From Bacillus zhangzhouensis (GTDB lineage Bacteria > Bacillota > Bacilli > Bacillales > Bacillaceae), in contig NZ_JOTP01000016.1 of NCBI RefSeq assembly GCF_000715205.1, forward strand, positions 1-64,000: a stretch of DNA of 64,000 nt. The letters are read 5' to 3'. The notes beneath the pieces are model-generated. The model made no database searches and was not told the origin of the DNA. It was given only the letters and a program-made list of their open reading frames with translations. Of the stretch, positions 27,248 to 36,158 are shown piece by piece. Each line of letters begins with the position of its first letter. Position 1 is the first letter of the stretch. The position numbers and the translations under genes were made by a program.

Positions 27248-27272
27248 TTTTTCCAAAGGGAGTGCTTGAGAT

Positions 27273-27446
27273 ATGAGTTCAAATGGGAAATCGTATATGG
27301 ATGATTTTGTTCAATTAAGGACAACCGCTTACCCTCAACCATGGGCGAATGCAAAGCATTCTGCCTCTCAGGTCAACGGAGAAACGCAGCAAACGCAGCA
27401 CGACATCGTACTTCAGAACAACGTCCGTAAACAGCGTTCGAAGTAA
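27273..27446 (+). CDS. YpzG-family small protein
   Basis: This 57-residue hydrophilic protein (MSSNGKSYMDDFVQ at the start, PQPWANAKHSASQVNGETQQ in the middle) resembles the YpzG family of small Bacillus proteins, often seen near spore genes. A GGGAG site precedes the ATG and it ends at a strong hairpin. Function is unknown; the family assignment is from memory of the motif. Confidence 0.68.
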   Translation: MSSNGKSYMDDFVQLRTTAYPQPWANAKHSASQVNGETQQTQHDIVLQNNVRKQRSK

Positions 27447-27448
27447 AG

Positions 27449-27480
27449 AAAAGGACTGATCTCTAGGATCAGTCCTTTTG
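27449..27480. terminator. Bidirectional terminator overlapping the 3' end of yfhH
   Basis: The stem AAAAGGACTGATC / GATCAGTCCTTTT with a 5-base loop lies after the YpzG-like gene and covers the yfhH stop codon on the other strand. Confidence 0.85.
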
Positions 27481-27783
27481 CGTAAGCATTGAAATCGGCA
27501 GGGCATCTTCCTTATTTGGAGCCGACACTCTGTACCCCCAAGCAAACACCCCATTTAAATATTCCACGTAAAATTGCTCTTCTGTGTCTTTGATTTGATA
27601 GGTCGTCTTGGTCTGAATCAAAGCTGGATCTAATAAATAGGCTTTGGCCATATCAATTTTTCGCTCTAAGACGGCATATTCATTCACAATGCCTAGCTGT
27701 TCAGCCTTTCTAGCTTTTTCAGAAAGGGCGGCAATCTCCTGCTTTAATTCGTATTCTGTCATCTCACTATAGCGTTTTTCCAT
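27469..27783 (-). CDS. yfhH: YfhH (DUF1811) protein
   Basis: This 104-residue protein matches B. subtilis YfhH. It has an N-terminal helical hairpin (about residues 5-50) followed by a small beta-rich SH3-like half. Function is unknown. It starts three bases after the recX stop codon, so the two are probably co-transcribed and translationally coupled. Confidence 0.85.
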   Translation of the reverse strand: MEKRYSEMTEYELKQEIAALSEKARKAEQLGIVNEYAVLERKIDMAKAYLLDPALIQTKTTYQIKDTEEQFYVEYLNGVFAWGYRVSAPNKEDALPISMLTQKD

Positions 27784-27786
27784 CTG

Positions 27787-28578
27787 TTATTCCCCTTTGT
27801 TTAAAACGTGATCAATTGTATCGAGATCAAAGCCTTTTCGGTATAGAAATTGCTTCACTTTCATCTTCTTTTCAAATGATCCGTCATATCCTACCTTGCG
27901 CTTTGCCTTCTCTAGCATATACAGGAGGGCTTCTTCTTCCTTTTCCTCTTCTTGTCCATCATAGGCTTCTTGAAGGGCTTTATCAATGATCGCAAATGAA
28001 AATCCCTTTCGCTGAAGCTGAAGCTTGATGCGCTGCTTGATCTCTTTTGCAGAACGATTCTTTTCTTTTCTCACCAGCTTGAGAACCTGATTGACGGCTT
28101 CCTCCAGCTGTAAGTCATCAGGATATTGCGATAGCGCTTGTTCAATGGTGTCATCGTCTATGCCTTTTAGCTTTAACTCTTTTTTCAGGACGGAAGGCCC
28201 TTTGCTGTTCGTTTTTCGGTGGGTGCTCACATATGCTTCTGCAAATTCAAGATCATTTACATACTTATAATGCTTTAATTTGTGTATAATTTCACTAATA
28301 GCAGGTGCTGGTATTTCTTTTTTCGTCAAATAATCGGTGACTTCTTTTACTGATCTCATGCGATAAGATAAATAATCGACAGCCTGCTGAAATCCTTTTT
28401 TGACGGAATCGCCGAATTGAATCTCAATGATCTCTGCTTCGTCCAGCTCTTTCCCCTTTTTCAAATCGTGCTGAACGAGCACATCTAGATCAACGCTAAA
28501 GGCGTATTTTTCATCAAGGAAGATGTTGACGCGCTCTGTATTGTTTTTCTGAGCAGAAATTTTTGTAATATAAGGCAT
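27787..28578 (-). CDS. recX: Regulatory protein RecX
   Basis: RecX modulates RecA filaments. The 263-residue protein is made of tandem three-helix repeats, with signatures such as AVDYLSYRMRSVKEVTDYL and VNDLEFAEAYV typical of the family and Bacillus length. It is followed by yfhH as in B. subtilis. I saw no LexA box in front. Confidence 0.93.
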   Translation of the reverse strand: MPYITKISAQKNNTERVNIFLDEKYAFSVDLDVLVQHDLKKGKELDEAEIIEIQFGDSVKKGFQQAVDYLSYRMRSVKEVTDYLTKKEIPAPAISEIIHKLKHYKYVNDLEFAEAYVSTHRKTNSKGPSVLKKELKLKGIDDDTIEQALSQYPDDLQLEEAVNQVLKLVRKEKNRSAKEIKQRIKLQLQRKGFSFAIIDKALQEAYDGQEEEKEEEALLYMLEKAKRKVGYDGSFEKKMKVKQFLYRKGFDLDTIDHVLNKGE

Positions 28579-28672
28579 CCTGTAATCACTCCTTTTCTAA
28601 AACAGTCAGGATGTTTCTTCTGATTCAAAATTGTGAAAGATATAGGTATGTATATGAGAGGAGAGATGTCAA

Positions 28673-29569
28673 TTGAATATCGCCATTACCGGAGGAACCG
28701 GTTTTATCGGCCAGCATGTCACAAAAGTGCTCGCAGCTGAAGGACATCATCTATATATTTTAACAAGAAACCCAAAGGAATCCGAACAAAATCATTTACA
28801 TTATGTGCAGTGGCTGACAGAAGGTGCCGCACCGGAGCATGAATTGCCTGCCATCGATGTATGGATTAACCTAGCTGGAAAATCTATTTTCACACGCTGG
28901 ACAGACAAGGCAAAAGAAGGCATCCTCTCTAGCCGTCTACAATCAACGCAAGAAGTGAGACGCATCATCGAAGCGCAGGAATCGAAACCGTCTGTGCTTA
29001 TTCAAGCCAGTGCTGTCGGTATTTATGGCACTTCTAAGACCGAGGATTTTACGGAGGAAGCCCCTCCAGCCGATACAGATTTCTTAAGTCATACGTCAAA
29101 GCTTTGGGAAGCTGAAGGTCAAAAAATTGAGGCTCTCGGCATTCGAACTGTTTATACACGCTTTGGGGTTGTGTTAGGAGAAAAGGGAACACTGCCTCTC
29201 ATGACCTTGCCATACAAGCTGTTTGCCGGTGGAACCATTGGCCCCGGGTCACAATGGGTATCATGGGTTCATGTGGAGGATGTGGCACATCTCATTGCCT
29301 TTGCCATCCGTCATGACGAGGTATCGGGTCCACTTAATGTCACGTCTCCGAATCCTGTTCAAATGAAGCAGCTCGGACAAGCCATCGCCTCTGCCCTTCA
29401 CCGCCCCCACTGGTTGAAGGTGCCAGCCTTTGTTATCAAAACGGCACTTGGCGAAATGTCATTACTTGTTTTAGAAGGCCAGCGTGCCCTACCGAAAAAG
29501 GCCCTGCTTTCTTCTTATGAATTTTTGCACCCTGAACTAAAAGAAGCCATTTTACATTCAAAGGAATAA
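28673..29569 (+). CDS. yfhF: YfhF, SDR-family epimerase (TIGR01777)
   Basis: The 298-residue protein begins with the NAD(P)-binding motif ITGGTGFIG and contains NLAGKSI, the segment SAVGIYG and WVSWVHVEDVAHLI, all typical of the TIGR01777 nucleoside-diphosphate-sugar epimerase-like family. Substrate is unknown. It starts with TTG after GAGGAG and is divergent from recX. Confidence 0.88.
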   Translation: MNIAITGGTGFIGQHVTKVLAAEGHHLYILTRNPKESEQNHLHYVQWLTEGAAPEHELPAIDVWINLAGKSIFTRWTDKAKEGILSSRLQSTQEVRRIIEAQESKPSVLIQASAVGIYGTSKTEDFTEEAPPADTDFLSHTSKLWEAEGQKIEALGIRTVYTRFGVVLGEKGTLPLMTLPYKLFAGGTIGPGSQWVSWVHVEDVAHLIAFAIRHDEVSGPLNVTSPNPVQMKQLGQAIASALHRPHWLKVPAFVIKTALGEMSLLVLEGQRALPKKALLSSYEFLHPELKEAILHSKE

Positions 29570-29622
29570 AGTTTGTCAAAAACACCCATCCTATGTAGAA
29601 ACGATATGAGGGGGCCATTTGG

Positions 29623-29733
29623 ATGAAGAAAAAAGAACACCAGCCAACTTCGAAGCTCAAGAAAACCCAGGAAGTTCTGTATCAGCAGGAATTCAAAAAA
29701 GCGGAAAGAGCAGCAGAAAAAAGAAGCAAATAA
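29623..29733 (+). CDS. yfhE: YfhE-family small protein
   Basis: This 36-residue lysine- and glutamine-rich protein (KKKEHQPTSKLKKTQEVLY) matches the YfhE family by size, composition and place between yfhF and yfhD. A TATGAGGGGG site precedes the ATG. Function is unknown. Confidence 0.75.
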   Translation: MKKKEHQPTSKLKKTQEVLYQQEFKKAERAAEKRSK

Positions 29734-29794
29734 GACGGATATTCCACTCCAACAAGCACATAACTATAGTGATCTTGTAAAGGAGGAGAAGGCT

Positions 29795-29950
29795 TTGAAT
29801 AAAGACCAACACAAGAAATCTGTCAAACAAATTGCGGCTCAAGAGACGGATGGCGAATATGTTGAATTTTCCAAAGAACTTGCAGATCCAAATGACGTAA
29901 AAGCAATGGCACGTATGAAAGCAGCTGATCAGCGCGCCAAAAAACAATAA
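29795..29950 (+). CDS. yfhD: YfhD-family small protein
   Basis: This 51-residue hydrophilic protein contains the YfhD pattern DGEYVEFSKELADPNDVKA. It starts with TTG nine bases after AGGAGGAG. It precedes a strong terminator and sits where yfhD lies in B. subtilis. Function is unknown. Confidence 0.78.
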   Translation: MNKDQHKKSVKQIAAQETDGEYVEFSKELADPNDVKAMARMKAADQRAKKQ

Positions 29951-29954
29951 GTAA

Positions 29955-29985
29955 AAAAGCAGACCCTTTTAAACGGTCTGCTTTT
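29955..29985. terminator. Bidirectional terminator between yfhD and yfhC
   Basis: The stem AAAAGCAGACC / GGTCTGCTTTT with a 9-base loop and flanking A and T tracts serves both convergent genes. Confidence 0.88.
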
Positions 29986-29988
29986 CTT

Positions 29989-30576
29989 TTATTTGATTTC
30001 AGTAAGCAGGCTTGATGCCATTTGACGTGATTTTTCCTCAGGTACCTCTTCTGGATATCCGATATGAAGGATGGCAGCAAAACGCTCGTTTTCCTTTAAT
30101 CCCATGTCCTGTTGAAAGCCCTTGTCGTATAAAATGCGGCCGCTCTTCCATACCATACCGATCCCTTGATCCCAAGCGAGCAGCTGGAAATTTTGAATCA
30201 AAGCACTCACCGCGGCAAAATCATCATTTCTCACCACTGGGTTCTCGTCTTCCTTTAATACGACAAATAAAAGCGCTGGAACTTTTGAAAAGTAGTCTCT
30301 GTATTGATTGATTTTCTCTTCTTTTGCATCTGGGTTGTTGCGTTTAAAGAAAGCAATGAATCGCTTAACAAATGTCGCTTTTGCTGCATCAGTCGTCGCA
30401 TATAGAAAGCGCCACGGCTCAGTGATTTTATGATTCGGTGCATAGACCGCATCCTCTAATAATGGCTGAAGCTGCTCAATGGTCACTGCCGTTTCTTTGA
30501 ATTTTCGAATCGATCGTCTATATCTGACAGCGTCTCGAACCGTTAACGCTTCTGTTTGTTGTTTCATTTCTGGCAT
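29989..30576 (-). CDS. yfhC: YfhC, nitroreductase-family NAD(P)H oxidoreductase
   Basis: This FMN-dependent enzyme of about 195 residues has the family signature RYRRSIRKFKE near the N-terminus, APNHKITEPWRF and the C-terminal HIGYPEEVPEEK. It matches B. subtilis YfhC. The chosen ATG (MPEMKQQ) is eight bases after AAAGGA. A Fur-like box lies just upstream, which fits iron-responsive control. Confidence 0.85.
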   Translation of the reverse strand: MPEMKQQTEALTVRDAVRYRRSIRKFKETAVTIEQLQPLLEDAVYAPNHKITEPWRFLYATTDAAKATFVKRFIAFFKRNNPDAKEEKINQYRDYFSKVPALLFVVLKEDENPVVRNDDFAAVSALIQNFQLLAWDQGIGMVWKSGRILYDKGFQQDMGLKENERFAAILHIGYPEEVPEEKSRQMASSLLTEIK

Positions 30577-30604
30577 ATATGTCATCCTTTCAATCAATTT
30601 TAAT

Positions 30605-30619
30605 TGAAATTGATTCTCA
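30605..30619. promoter_or_regulatory. Candidate Fur box upstream of yfhC
   Basis: On the minus strand TGAGAATCAATTTCA matches the 7-1-7 Fur consensus TGATAATNATTATCA at all but three positions and lies about 30 bp before the yfhC start. Confidence 0.55.
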
Positions 30620-30848
30620 TTCACATTATAAACATCATTTCGTGTTGTTGCAAATAGAGTATCCCTCCCCATCTGCTAAAAAGTTGTTTGACTTTTTCAA
30701 GTAATGTTACAATCATATTACGCTTTAAACAAATTTTGAGAAATACGCCAAGATGATGAAATAATATCAGGTATTCCCATTTCATCTGATTCGGCCATTT
30801 TTTAAAACAGCTTTCAACCCATGATTGGAAGGGAGGCTTCTGGATGGA

Positions 30849-32105
30849 ATGAAAATCAATATTGGGCAAATCATTAAGCTCTATCGTTATAAACAAAATA
30901 TGACCCAATCTGAATTGGCAGAAGGGATTTGTTCTGTCTCTCATTTAAGTAAAATTGAAAATGGCTCAAAGGAGGCCAATCAAGATACGATCAATCTGCT
31001 GCTTGAAAAGCTTGGCATCAGTCAAGAATCGCTGTCGCAAAAGGCGCGTCACCTGCTGTCATTGCTAGATGAATTTCAAATGAACATGTATTTCTATGCA
31101 CTCGATCAGGCTGAACAAAATGCAGAAATGATCATTCATCACGAAGAGCAGTTCTTTTCGCTAGATTTAGGGATTCAGTATCATTTGTCCTTATTTCAAT
31201 TTTATTTATTAACGAAAAAACAGCCGCTTGCCTTAAAGACACACCGCGTGCTCAAAAAGTTTGAAAAAACCTTTATTAAAAGGGAAAAAGAAATTTTCGA
31301 ATATCTAGATGGCATTCATCAGATTAAAAATGGTCAGCTCGAAGAAGGACTGAAAAAGCTTGAAAGCTGCTTTTCTTATGCTTCTGTTGAACAGAGCGAC
31401 CTGTATTATCACTATGCAAAAGCGCTTGGCAACATGGGACATCTTGGTGATGCGCTTGAAGCCACACATCAAGCAATGGATTTATATAGACAAAAGAACA
31501 ATTTCAAGCGGATTATTCATTGTACACTCATTCATGGCGTGATCTCACTGGAACTAAAAGCCTTTCAAACCGCTAAAAAATATTTAAAAGAAGTGATTTT
31601 GCACACTTCTCTTCACCCTGATGCCTATATTAAAATGACGGCTTATTTTTATTACGGGGTGCTCTTAAAACGTGAAGGTGATTTCTCTTCTGCTGTGCCT
31701 TATTTACTAGATTCACTCAATTACTTTAATCAAGAACAGATAGAAGATCGTTACTGTGAAACGCTATATGAAATTGCAACATTATATGCTGAATATGACC
31801 GCAAAAAGGCCCTTCCCTACATACACGAGCTGTTAAAACAGCCTCGTATTCAGCCAAACTGTTTATATATGATCAAAATCTATAAATTGATGATTGAGGA
31901 GAATCCTCATGATTTGAAAACCTATTTAGTCGAAGCAGCCATTCCCTACTTTGAACAAAATCAGCTGCACAGTGAGTACTTGTTTGCTCTTAGAACCTTG
32001 CTTTCCTATGCAGCTTCTCAGCTTGACGAACGTGCGTATATGTCCTACACGGGGAAGCTGCTTGATCACCTAGCGTCATATATTCCCTATTACAAAAAAG
32101 CATGA
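30849..32105 (+). CDS. RNPP-like regulator: XRE helix-turn-helix plus TPR-like repeats
   Basis: The 418-residue protein has an N-terminal helix-turn-helix (IGQIIKLYRYKQNMTQSELA, then SVSHLSKIENG, residues 4-45) and a long all-helical C-terminus of TPR-like repeats (about 70-415). This is the layout of peptide-sensing NprR/PlcR/AimR-type receptors. The chosen ATG follows GGGAGG at a slightly long distance; an in-frame TTG 24 bases upstream precedes that site. No small secreted-peptide gene follows: the stop runs straight into a terminator. Its ligand and targets are unknown. Confidence 0.75.
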   Translation: MKINIGQIIKLYRYKQNMTQSELAEGICSVSHLSKIENGSKEANQDTINLLLEKLGISQESLSQKARHLLSLLDEFQMNMYFYALDQAEQNAEMIIHHEEQFFSLDLGIQYHLSLFQFYLLTKKQPLALKTHRVLKKFEKTFIKREKEIFEYLDGIHQIKNGQLEEGLKKLESCFSYASVEQSDLYYHYAKALGNMGHLGDALEATHQAMDLYRQKNNFKRIIHCTLIHGVISLELKAFQTAKKYLKEVILHTSLHPDAYIKMTAYFYYGVLLKREGDFSSAVPYLLDSLNYFNQEQIEDRYCETLYEIATLYAEYDRKKALPYIHELLKQPRIQPNCLYMIKIYKLMIEENPHDLKTYLVEAAIPYFEQNQLHSEYLFALRTLLSYAASQLDERAYMSYTGKLLDHLASYIPYYKKA

Positions 32106-32130
32106 CCTTCTGCCGATCAAAGGTCATGCT
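32099..32130. terminator. Bidirectional terminator after the RNPP-like gene
   Basis: The stem AGCATGACCTT / AAGGTCATGCT overlaps the stop codon and is followed by TTTTTC on the plus strand. Confidence 0.88.
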
Positions 32131-32141
32131 TTTTCTTTTCA

Positions 32142-32609
32142 TTAAATGGTTTTTTGTTGATCTGTATCTGGACGGGTGACTTGTTCGACAGAATGAATAT
32201 ACCGTTTTCTCGCAAAATAATCATACGCATGCTGTCCAAATCCTAGCCAAATGCTGAGCACAATGAATGGGACCGTTCCCCATAATGCTGGGATGTTATA
32301 AGCAATACGTAGCAAAGTATAGATCCCTGAATTTTTCTGATTTTTGGCTAAGGAAATAGACACGATTCGTTTTTCTGCCTTCTCTTCACTTATTTTATTG
32401 AGCCTAAGCAGCTGTGAATGTCTAAATGATTCAAAGTGAATACGGTTCTTCCAATCGAGTGATTTTAGCAGGTCAATCGCTTTTGCACATGTAGGACTTT
32501 GTCCATCATAAAACACAAGCAGCCTGAGTGATTTGATGGAACGCTGTTCTCTTTTTTTTGATTCAGCAAGCTTCTTCTTTTCTTGGTCGAGATAAATGAT
32601 TTTTTTCAT
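32142..32609 (-). CDS. DCC-family (DUF393) thiol-disulfide oxidoreductase-like membrane protein
   Basis: This 155-residue protein has the DUF393 pattern LLVFYDGQSPTCAKAI at about 30-45 and a C-terminal membrane helix (about 107-127). In active family members the motif is usually FYDG-X-C-P-X-C; here the first cysteine is serine, leaving one thiol. A lysine-rich N-terminal extension precedes the domain. It may have lost redox activity or act through one cysteine. Confidence 0.7.
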   Translation of the reverse strand: MKKIIYLDQEKKKLAESKKREQRSIKSLRLLVFYDGQSPTCAKAIDLLKSLDWKNRIHFESFRHSQLLRLNKISEEKAEKRIVSISLAKNQKNSGIYTLLRIAYNIPALWGTVPFIVLSIWLGFGQHAYDYFARKRYIHSVEQVTRPDTDQQKTI

Positions 32610-32946
32610 AGATTGATCGCCAGCCCTTTTCCGTCATTTGTTTTTTTAGTTCGTTCAAAGGAGATTACAATTAGATTACTATAGTTGCTGGGCCTCTTGT
32701 ATTGGGAAAAAGCAAACCAACGTGCGTTATATGAGCCTTTAGATAAGGGCAAAATTGATGATTTTATGGCATATATGAGGTTATTCAACTAAAAGTGGTT
32801 GGGAAAATCGTGGTGCTTTGCGGTTTTCTGCGGTATTTGATAGAAATCTGCGGTTTTTCTACAACTTTATGCGGTGTTTTGTAGGTAAAACGCAAAAACA
32901 AGATAAAAAAAGACTACTTCCCATTGCGGTGAAGTAGTCTTTTGGT
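32610..32946. other. Gene-poor region with a coding remnant and TGCGGT motifs
   Basis: From about 32690 to 32790 the plus strand has a 35-codon open stretch (YWEKANQRALYEPLDKGKID and onward) that follows a stop codon and has no start, so it looks like the tail of a lost gene. Between 32817 and 32880 the hexamer TGCGGT occurs four times with T-rich neighbours. The right end holds the terminator of the thioredoxin-like gene. Confidence 0.5.
32909..32942 (-). terminator. Terminator of the thioredoxin-like gene
   Basis: A 12-bp perfect stem (AAAGACTACTTC / GAAGTAGTCTTT) is followed by T residues on the minus strand. Confidence 0.9.
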
Positions 32947-33495
32947 TTATATTTTTTCCAGAACTTCTACTATTTCTTTCTCAATATCTTTCCATAAGAA
33001 ACGATCTGTCGTATAGTGATGTGCGGCTTCTTTCGCAAATACCTTAAAAGCTTCTTCAAAATCAGGTGCATCTTTGTCTGGTTTTTTCTCGTCGACAAAG
33101 CGCTGTGCTTCTGCTGAGCGAGGTCCCCATTTCCCCACTTCATTCCCGTCCTGATCAATGATGACGATAATCGGAATCGATCTTGCGGTCCCGTTCGTTA
33201 AATACTGATCCATCAGGTCTAGATGCTCGTCCCGAATGAAATAGCGCGCATCAATGAGTGCTTCACTCGCAATACGCATGAAAATCGGTACATTGACCAT
33301 CGCATCCCCGCACCAATCCGCTGTGATGACAAGCGCTCTGAGCTTTTTCTTTTGCAGCCGTTGAAACAGCTCTTTTTCTTTTTGATGAATTGCGTACTGA
33401 TTGTACACCGTAAGTAGATTTTCACGGTTTTTCTCCATGTTGTGTACATATGTACGTTCAGCTAATCCCTTTGTAAACCATTCATTCAATGTCAT
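32947..33495 (-). CDS. Thioredoxin-fold protein with a single active-site cysteine
   Basis: This protein of about 182 residues has a thioredoxin-like core with VITADWCGDAMVN at the active-site position and the cis-proline segment ARSIPIIVIID. Only one cysteine is present (WCGDA), as in the Thioredoxin_9-type family, so it is not a classical disulfide reductase. The chosen ATG (MTLNEWF) follows AAAGGGGA; an upstream ATG has no ribosome site. The role is unknown. Confidence 0.75.
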   Translation of the reverse strand: MTLNEWFTKGLAERTYVHNMEKNRENLLTVYNQYAIHQKEKELFQRLQKKKLRALVITADWCGDAMVNVPIFMRIASEALIDARYFIRDEHLDLMDQYLTNGTARSIPIIVIIDQDGNEVGKWGPRSAEAQRFVDEKKPDKDAPDFEEAFKVFAKEAAHHYTTDRFLWKDIEKEIVEVLEKI

Positions 33496-33545
33496 TTTAA
33501 CATCCCCTTTACCCTTCAACTTTACCACTTTTTCTGTTCTTTTGT

Positions 33546-33575
33546 CTAAAAAAACCTTCACCTAGTGAAAGGTAA
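33546..33575 (-). terminator. Terminator of mprF
   Basis: ACCTTTCAC pairs with GTGAAGGT and is followed by seven T residues on the minus strand, just after the mprF stop. Confidence 0.7.
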
Positions 33576-33587
33576 AGGCTTTATGAC

Positions 33588-36158
33588 TTATTGACGCCGT
33601 TTCCGATTTGGATCCATTCCGATCAGCTTGGTGACAAGCACCATGGTAACAGCTAGTGACGTATTCTTTTTATACGCTAAATATTTTCCGTGCCATTCGG
33701 GTTTATATTTCTGTTTAAACGAACGTAATCCGCTGAAACTATACATATATCTGACGTTATTGAAGATGACACTCGCCAAACGTTCTGTGAGGAACGACTG
33801 ATGGAATGTGCCTACATTTGATAAAGGTGCCATTCCCATGTTAAAGGATTTGTATCCTTTTTCTTTCCCCCATTGAAAAAGGTGGATAAACAGCGCATCC
33901 ATCATTCCATTCGGAGCATCATGCATATGGCGCATCAAGTCGATGGATATCTCTCCTTTTTGGTACATCGGCATTAATGACACAAAGGAAATGATCTGTC
34001 CTTGTTCATCTTTTAAGAGCGCAATCGGTGCTTTTTGAAGGTAGTCTTCATGAAAGTAGCCGAGAGAAAATCCTTTTTCTTTTTTCTTTCCAAGCCAGCT
34101 GTCAGAGATCTGTTTTAAGGTAGAGATCAATTCATCTGAAAAGGGTGGTTCCACCATCTCAAAGGTATAGCCTTCTCGTTCAAACTTATTAGCGACAGCT
34201 CGTAAATTCGATTTTTTCTTACCTGATAGAGAAAACGTTTCTAAGTCGACCATGGCTTCTTCCCCAAGCTTAAAAAAGTGAAAGCCTAAGTCATGATAGA
34301 GAGCCATCCCTTCTCGTTCTACTTGGTAAAAAGCGACTCGATAGCCTGCTTTTTCGGTCTGCTGCAAAAACTCTTCAAGTACAAGCGGATAAGACGCTTT
34401 ACGTCCAGAAGGATCTCCGAGCACAATGACGCAGCGGCCAATTCGGCCAAACTGTAGCATCGCCTCTCCATCACTTGAGAAAAACAGCTTTTTGTCTCCT
34501 AAAAAGCCAAGATGACTGAGGGCATTTCCTCCCTTTTCTTCTAAAAACGCTTTTAATTTTTCTTCATCTGCTTCTTCCCCAATTGGAAATGCTTTTTTAT
34601 TAAAAATCAGTTTGCTAATGAAGAAGAAAAGCGGTACACCAATTAAAGCAATCATACTTGTCATCGTGATGTGCCGTTCATTATGCACCAAGTAGTCCTT
34701 ACTCAGAAAATGCCCGATTTTCGTCCAAATAAAGTTGCCAATGACATTATAGTTAAACAAAACGAGTAAATATCCCGCGGCAGCCGCCACAAACTGATAT
34801 AAGGAATACGGCGCCTGCTGCTTCACAAATTGATTTCGAAGAGAGAAAAACACCGCCATGATGACTGGCAAAATAAAGATTAGACTCAGGTTAAACCCTT
34901 TTAACAAAGTAAACACAAAACCGCCAGCCAAGGCAATCATCGTCAGCACGTAAGATCTTTTTGTTCTTTTATACACTTCAATGGACAAAATCATTAAAAT
35001 GATTCCGAACATTAAAGAAAGACCATTAAACCCCGATAACAGAAAGCGTGGAATGCTGGTAATTACGCCTAAACGATCAACAGGAAGCACAACAGAAGCC
35101 ATAATGAGCAGGCCACTTCCAAACGTTAAAATGGATATAGACCCGTACAATAAACGGATTAATAGGGCGCGGTGTAAGATAATTAAGACGTTCGTTGTTT
35201 CAATGGCAGGTGCCATCCTTGGGTTGCCTTCAAGACGTCTAAGCGTCGTTCCGGTTAAATCATATGCAGCAAGACAAAGTCCAAGAATAAACGGGAAGAT
35301 CGAGTATACGAAGCGGTACAATACTAGCGCCGTCAGCACCATCTCTTTGTCAAAACCAATGTATTGCATGCTGAGTAAAAAGATCAAATCAAATGAACCA
35401 AACCCGCCTGGAACCATACTGATTAAACCGCCGATTGATGCAATGGCAAACACACCTAATACAATACGGACATCGACGTTCATCCCCATTGAGACGACAG
35501 CCATGTACATGACAAGACCTGCTGCCAGCCATTCTAAAAACGATGCGCCAATATAAGCGTAGATCGGGTGCTTCAGTCCATTTTCGCCGCTCTCAATCGA
35601 ACTTTTTCGAACCGAGGCCATGATGATGTAAATTGGTACAATACAGGCAAAGATAATGACAAATGCCCATAGCCACGGCTCCTGACTAATAATACTTTCA
35701 ACAGGCAGAACCCTGACCAAGATCAAATCACTGAAAATAGATAGACCCAAAAGGACAGAGGATGTCAAAAGGGCAATGCCTTTCAGCAGTTTTTTCGTAT
35801 CTGTTATGTACTCCTTGTATAGAAGTGTTCTGAGCCCTGCTCCCGATAAGCCGCCGAAACCAAGTACACTATTAAAGGAGTTCGCAATCCAAGAAATACG
35901 AATCGTTTTCCAGCCGCTGATTGGCATATTAAGGCTTTTTCTTAAAATAAAATCATATAAGGACATCGATAAAACCGCGACAAGTCCAAGAAAGACAAGA
36001 ATAAACAAGTCCATTCGATTCAAGCTGTCAATAATATAAAAAGTCTTTTTAATGGAAAGGCCGCTGAGCTCCTGCTTGGCGACAAAAATTAAGACAAGGA
36101 TAATCACGATCGGAAAAAGCATTTTCAAGACCGTCATACCCGTTTTTTTGTTCCACAT
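33588..36158 (-). CDS. mprF: MprF, phosphatidylglycerol lysyltransferase and flippase
   Basis: MprF adds lysine from Lys-tRNA to phosphatidylglycerol and flips the product outward, lowering surface negative charge and giving resistance to cationic peptides. The 856-residue protein has about 14 membrane helices over residues 1-520 and a cytosolic DUF2156/GNAT-like synthetase domain after that. It contains the FGSFDLIFLLS flippase segment and the C-terminal KQKYKPEWHGKYLAYKK motif. Place beside yfi genes matches B. subtilis yfiX. Confidence 0.93.
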   Translation of the reverse strand: MWNKKTGMTVLKMLFPIVIILVLIFVAKQELSGLSIKKTFYIIDSLNRMDLFILVFLGLVAVLSMSLYDFILRKSLNMPISGWKTIRISWIANSFNSVLGFGGLSGAGLRTLLYKEYITDTKKLLKGIALLTSSVLLGLSIFSDLILVRVLPVESIISQEPWLWAFVIIFACIVPIYIIMASVRKSSIESGENGLKHPIYAYIGASFLEWLAAGLVMYMAVVSMGMNVDVRIVLGVFAIASIGGLISMVPGGFGSFDLIFLLSMQYIGFDKEMVLTALVLYRFVYSIFPFILGLCLAAYDLTGTTLRRLEGNPRMAPAIETTNVLIILHRALLIRLLYGSISILTFGSGLLIMASVVLPVDRLGVITSIPRFLLSGFNGLSLMFGIILMILSIEVYKRTKRSYVLTMIALAGGFVFTLLKGFNLSLIFILPVIMAVFFSLRNQFVKQQAPYSLYQFVAAAAGYLLVLFNYNVIGNFIWTKIGHFLSKDYLVHNERHITMTSMIALIGVPLFFFISKLIFNKKAFPIGEEADEEKLKAFLEEKGGNALSHLGFLGDKKLFFSSDGEAMLQFGRIGRCVIVLGDPSGRKASYPLVLEEFLQQTEKAGYRVAFYQVEREGMALYHDLGFHFFKLGEEAMVDLETFSLSGKKKSNLRAVANKFEREGYTFEMVEPPFSDELISTLKQISDSWLGKKKEKGFSLGYFHEDYLQKAPIALLKDEQGQIISFVSLMPMYQKGEISIDLMRHMHDAPNGMMDALFIHLFQWGKEKGYKSFNMGMAPLSNVGTFHQSFLTERLASVIFNNVRYMYSFSGLRSFKQKYKPEWHGKYLAYKKNTSLAVTMVLVTKLIGMDPNRKRRQ

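Noticed and set aside
27239-27268. Possible frameshift at the end of sspK
   Set aside because: Rechecking positions against the following small gene shows the normal SGKR ending with stop at 27245-27247.
32606-32788. A 60-codon minus-strand frame upstream of the DCC-like gene
   Set aside because: No ribosome site and composition unlike the neighbours; the region reads better as remnant DNA.
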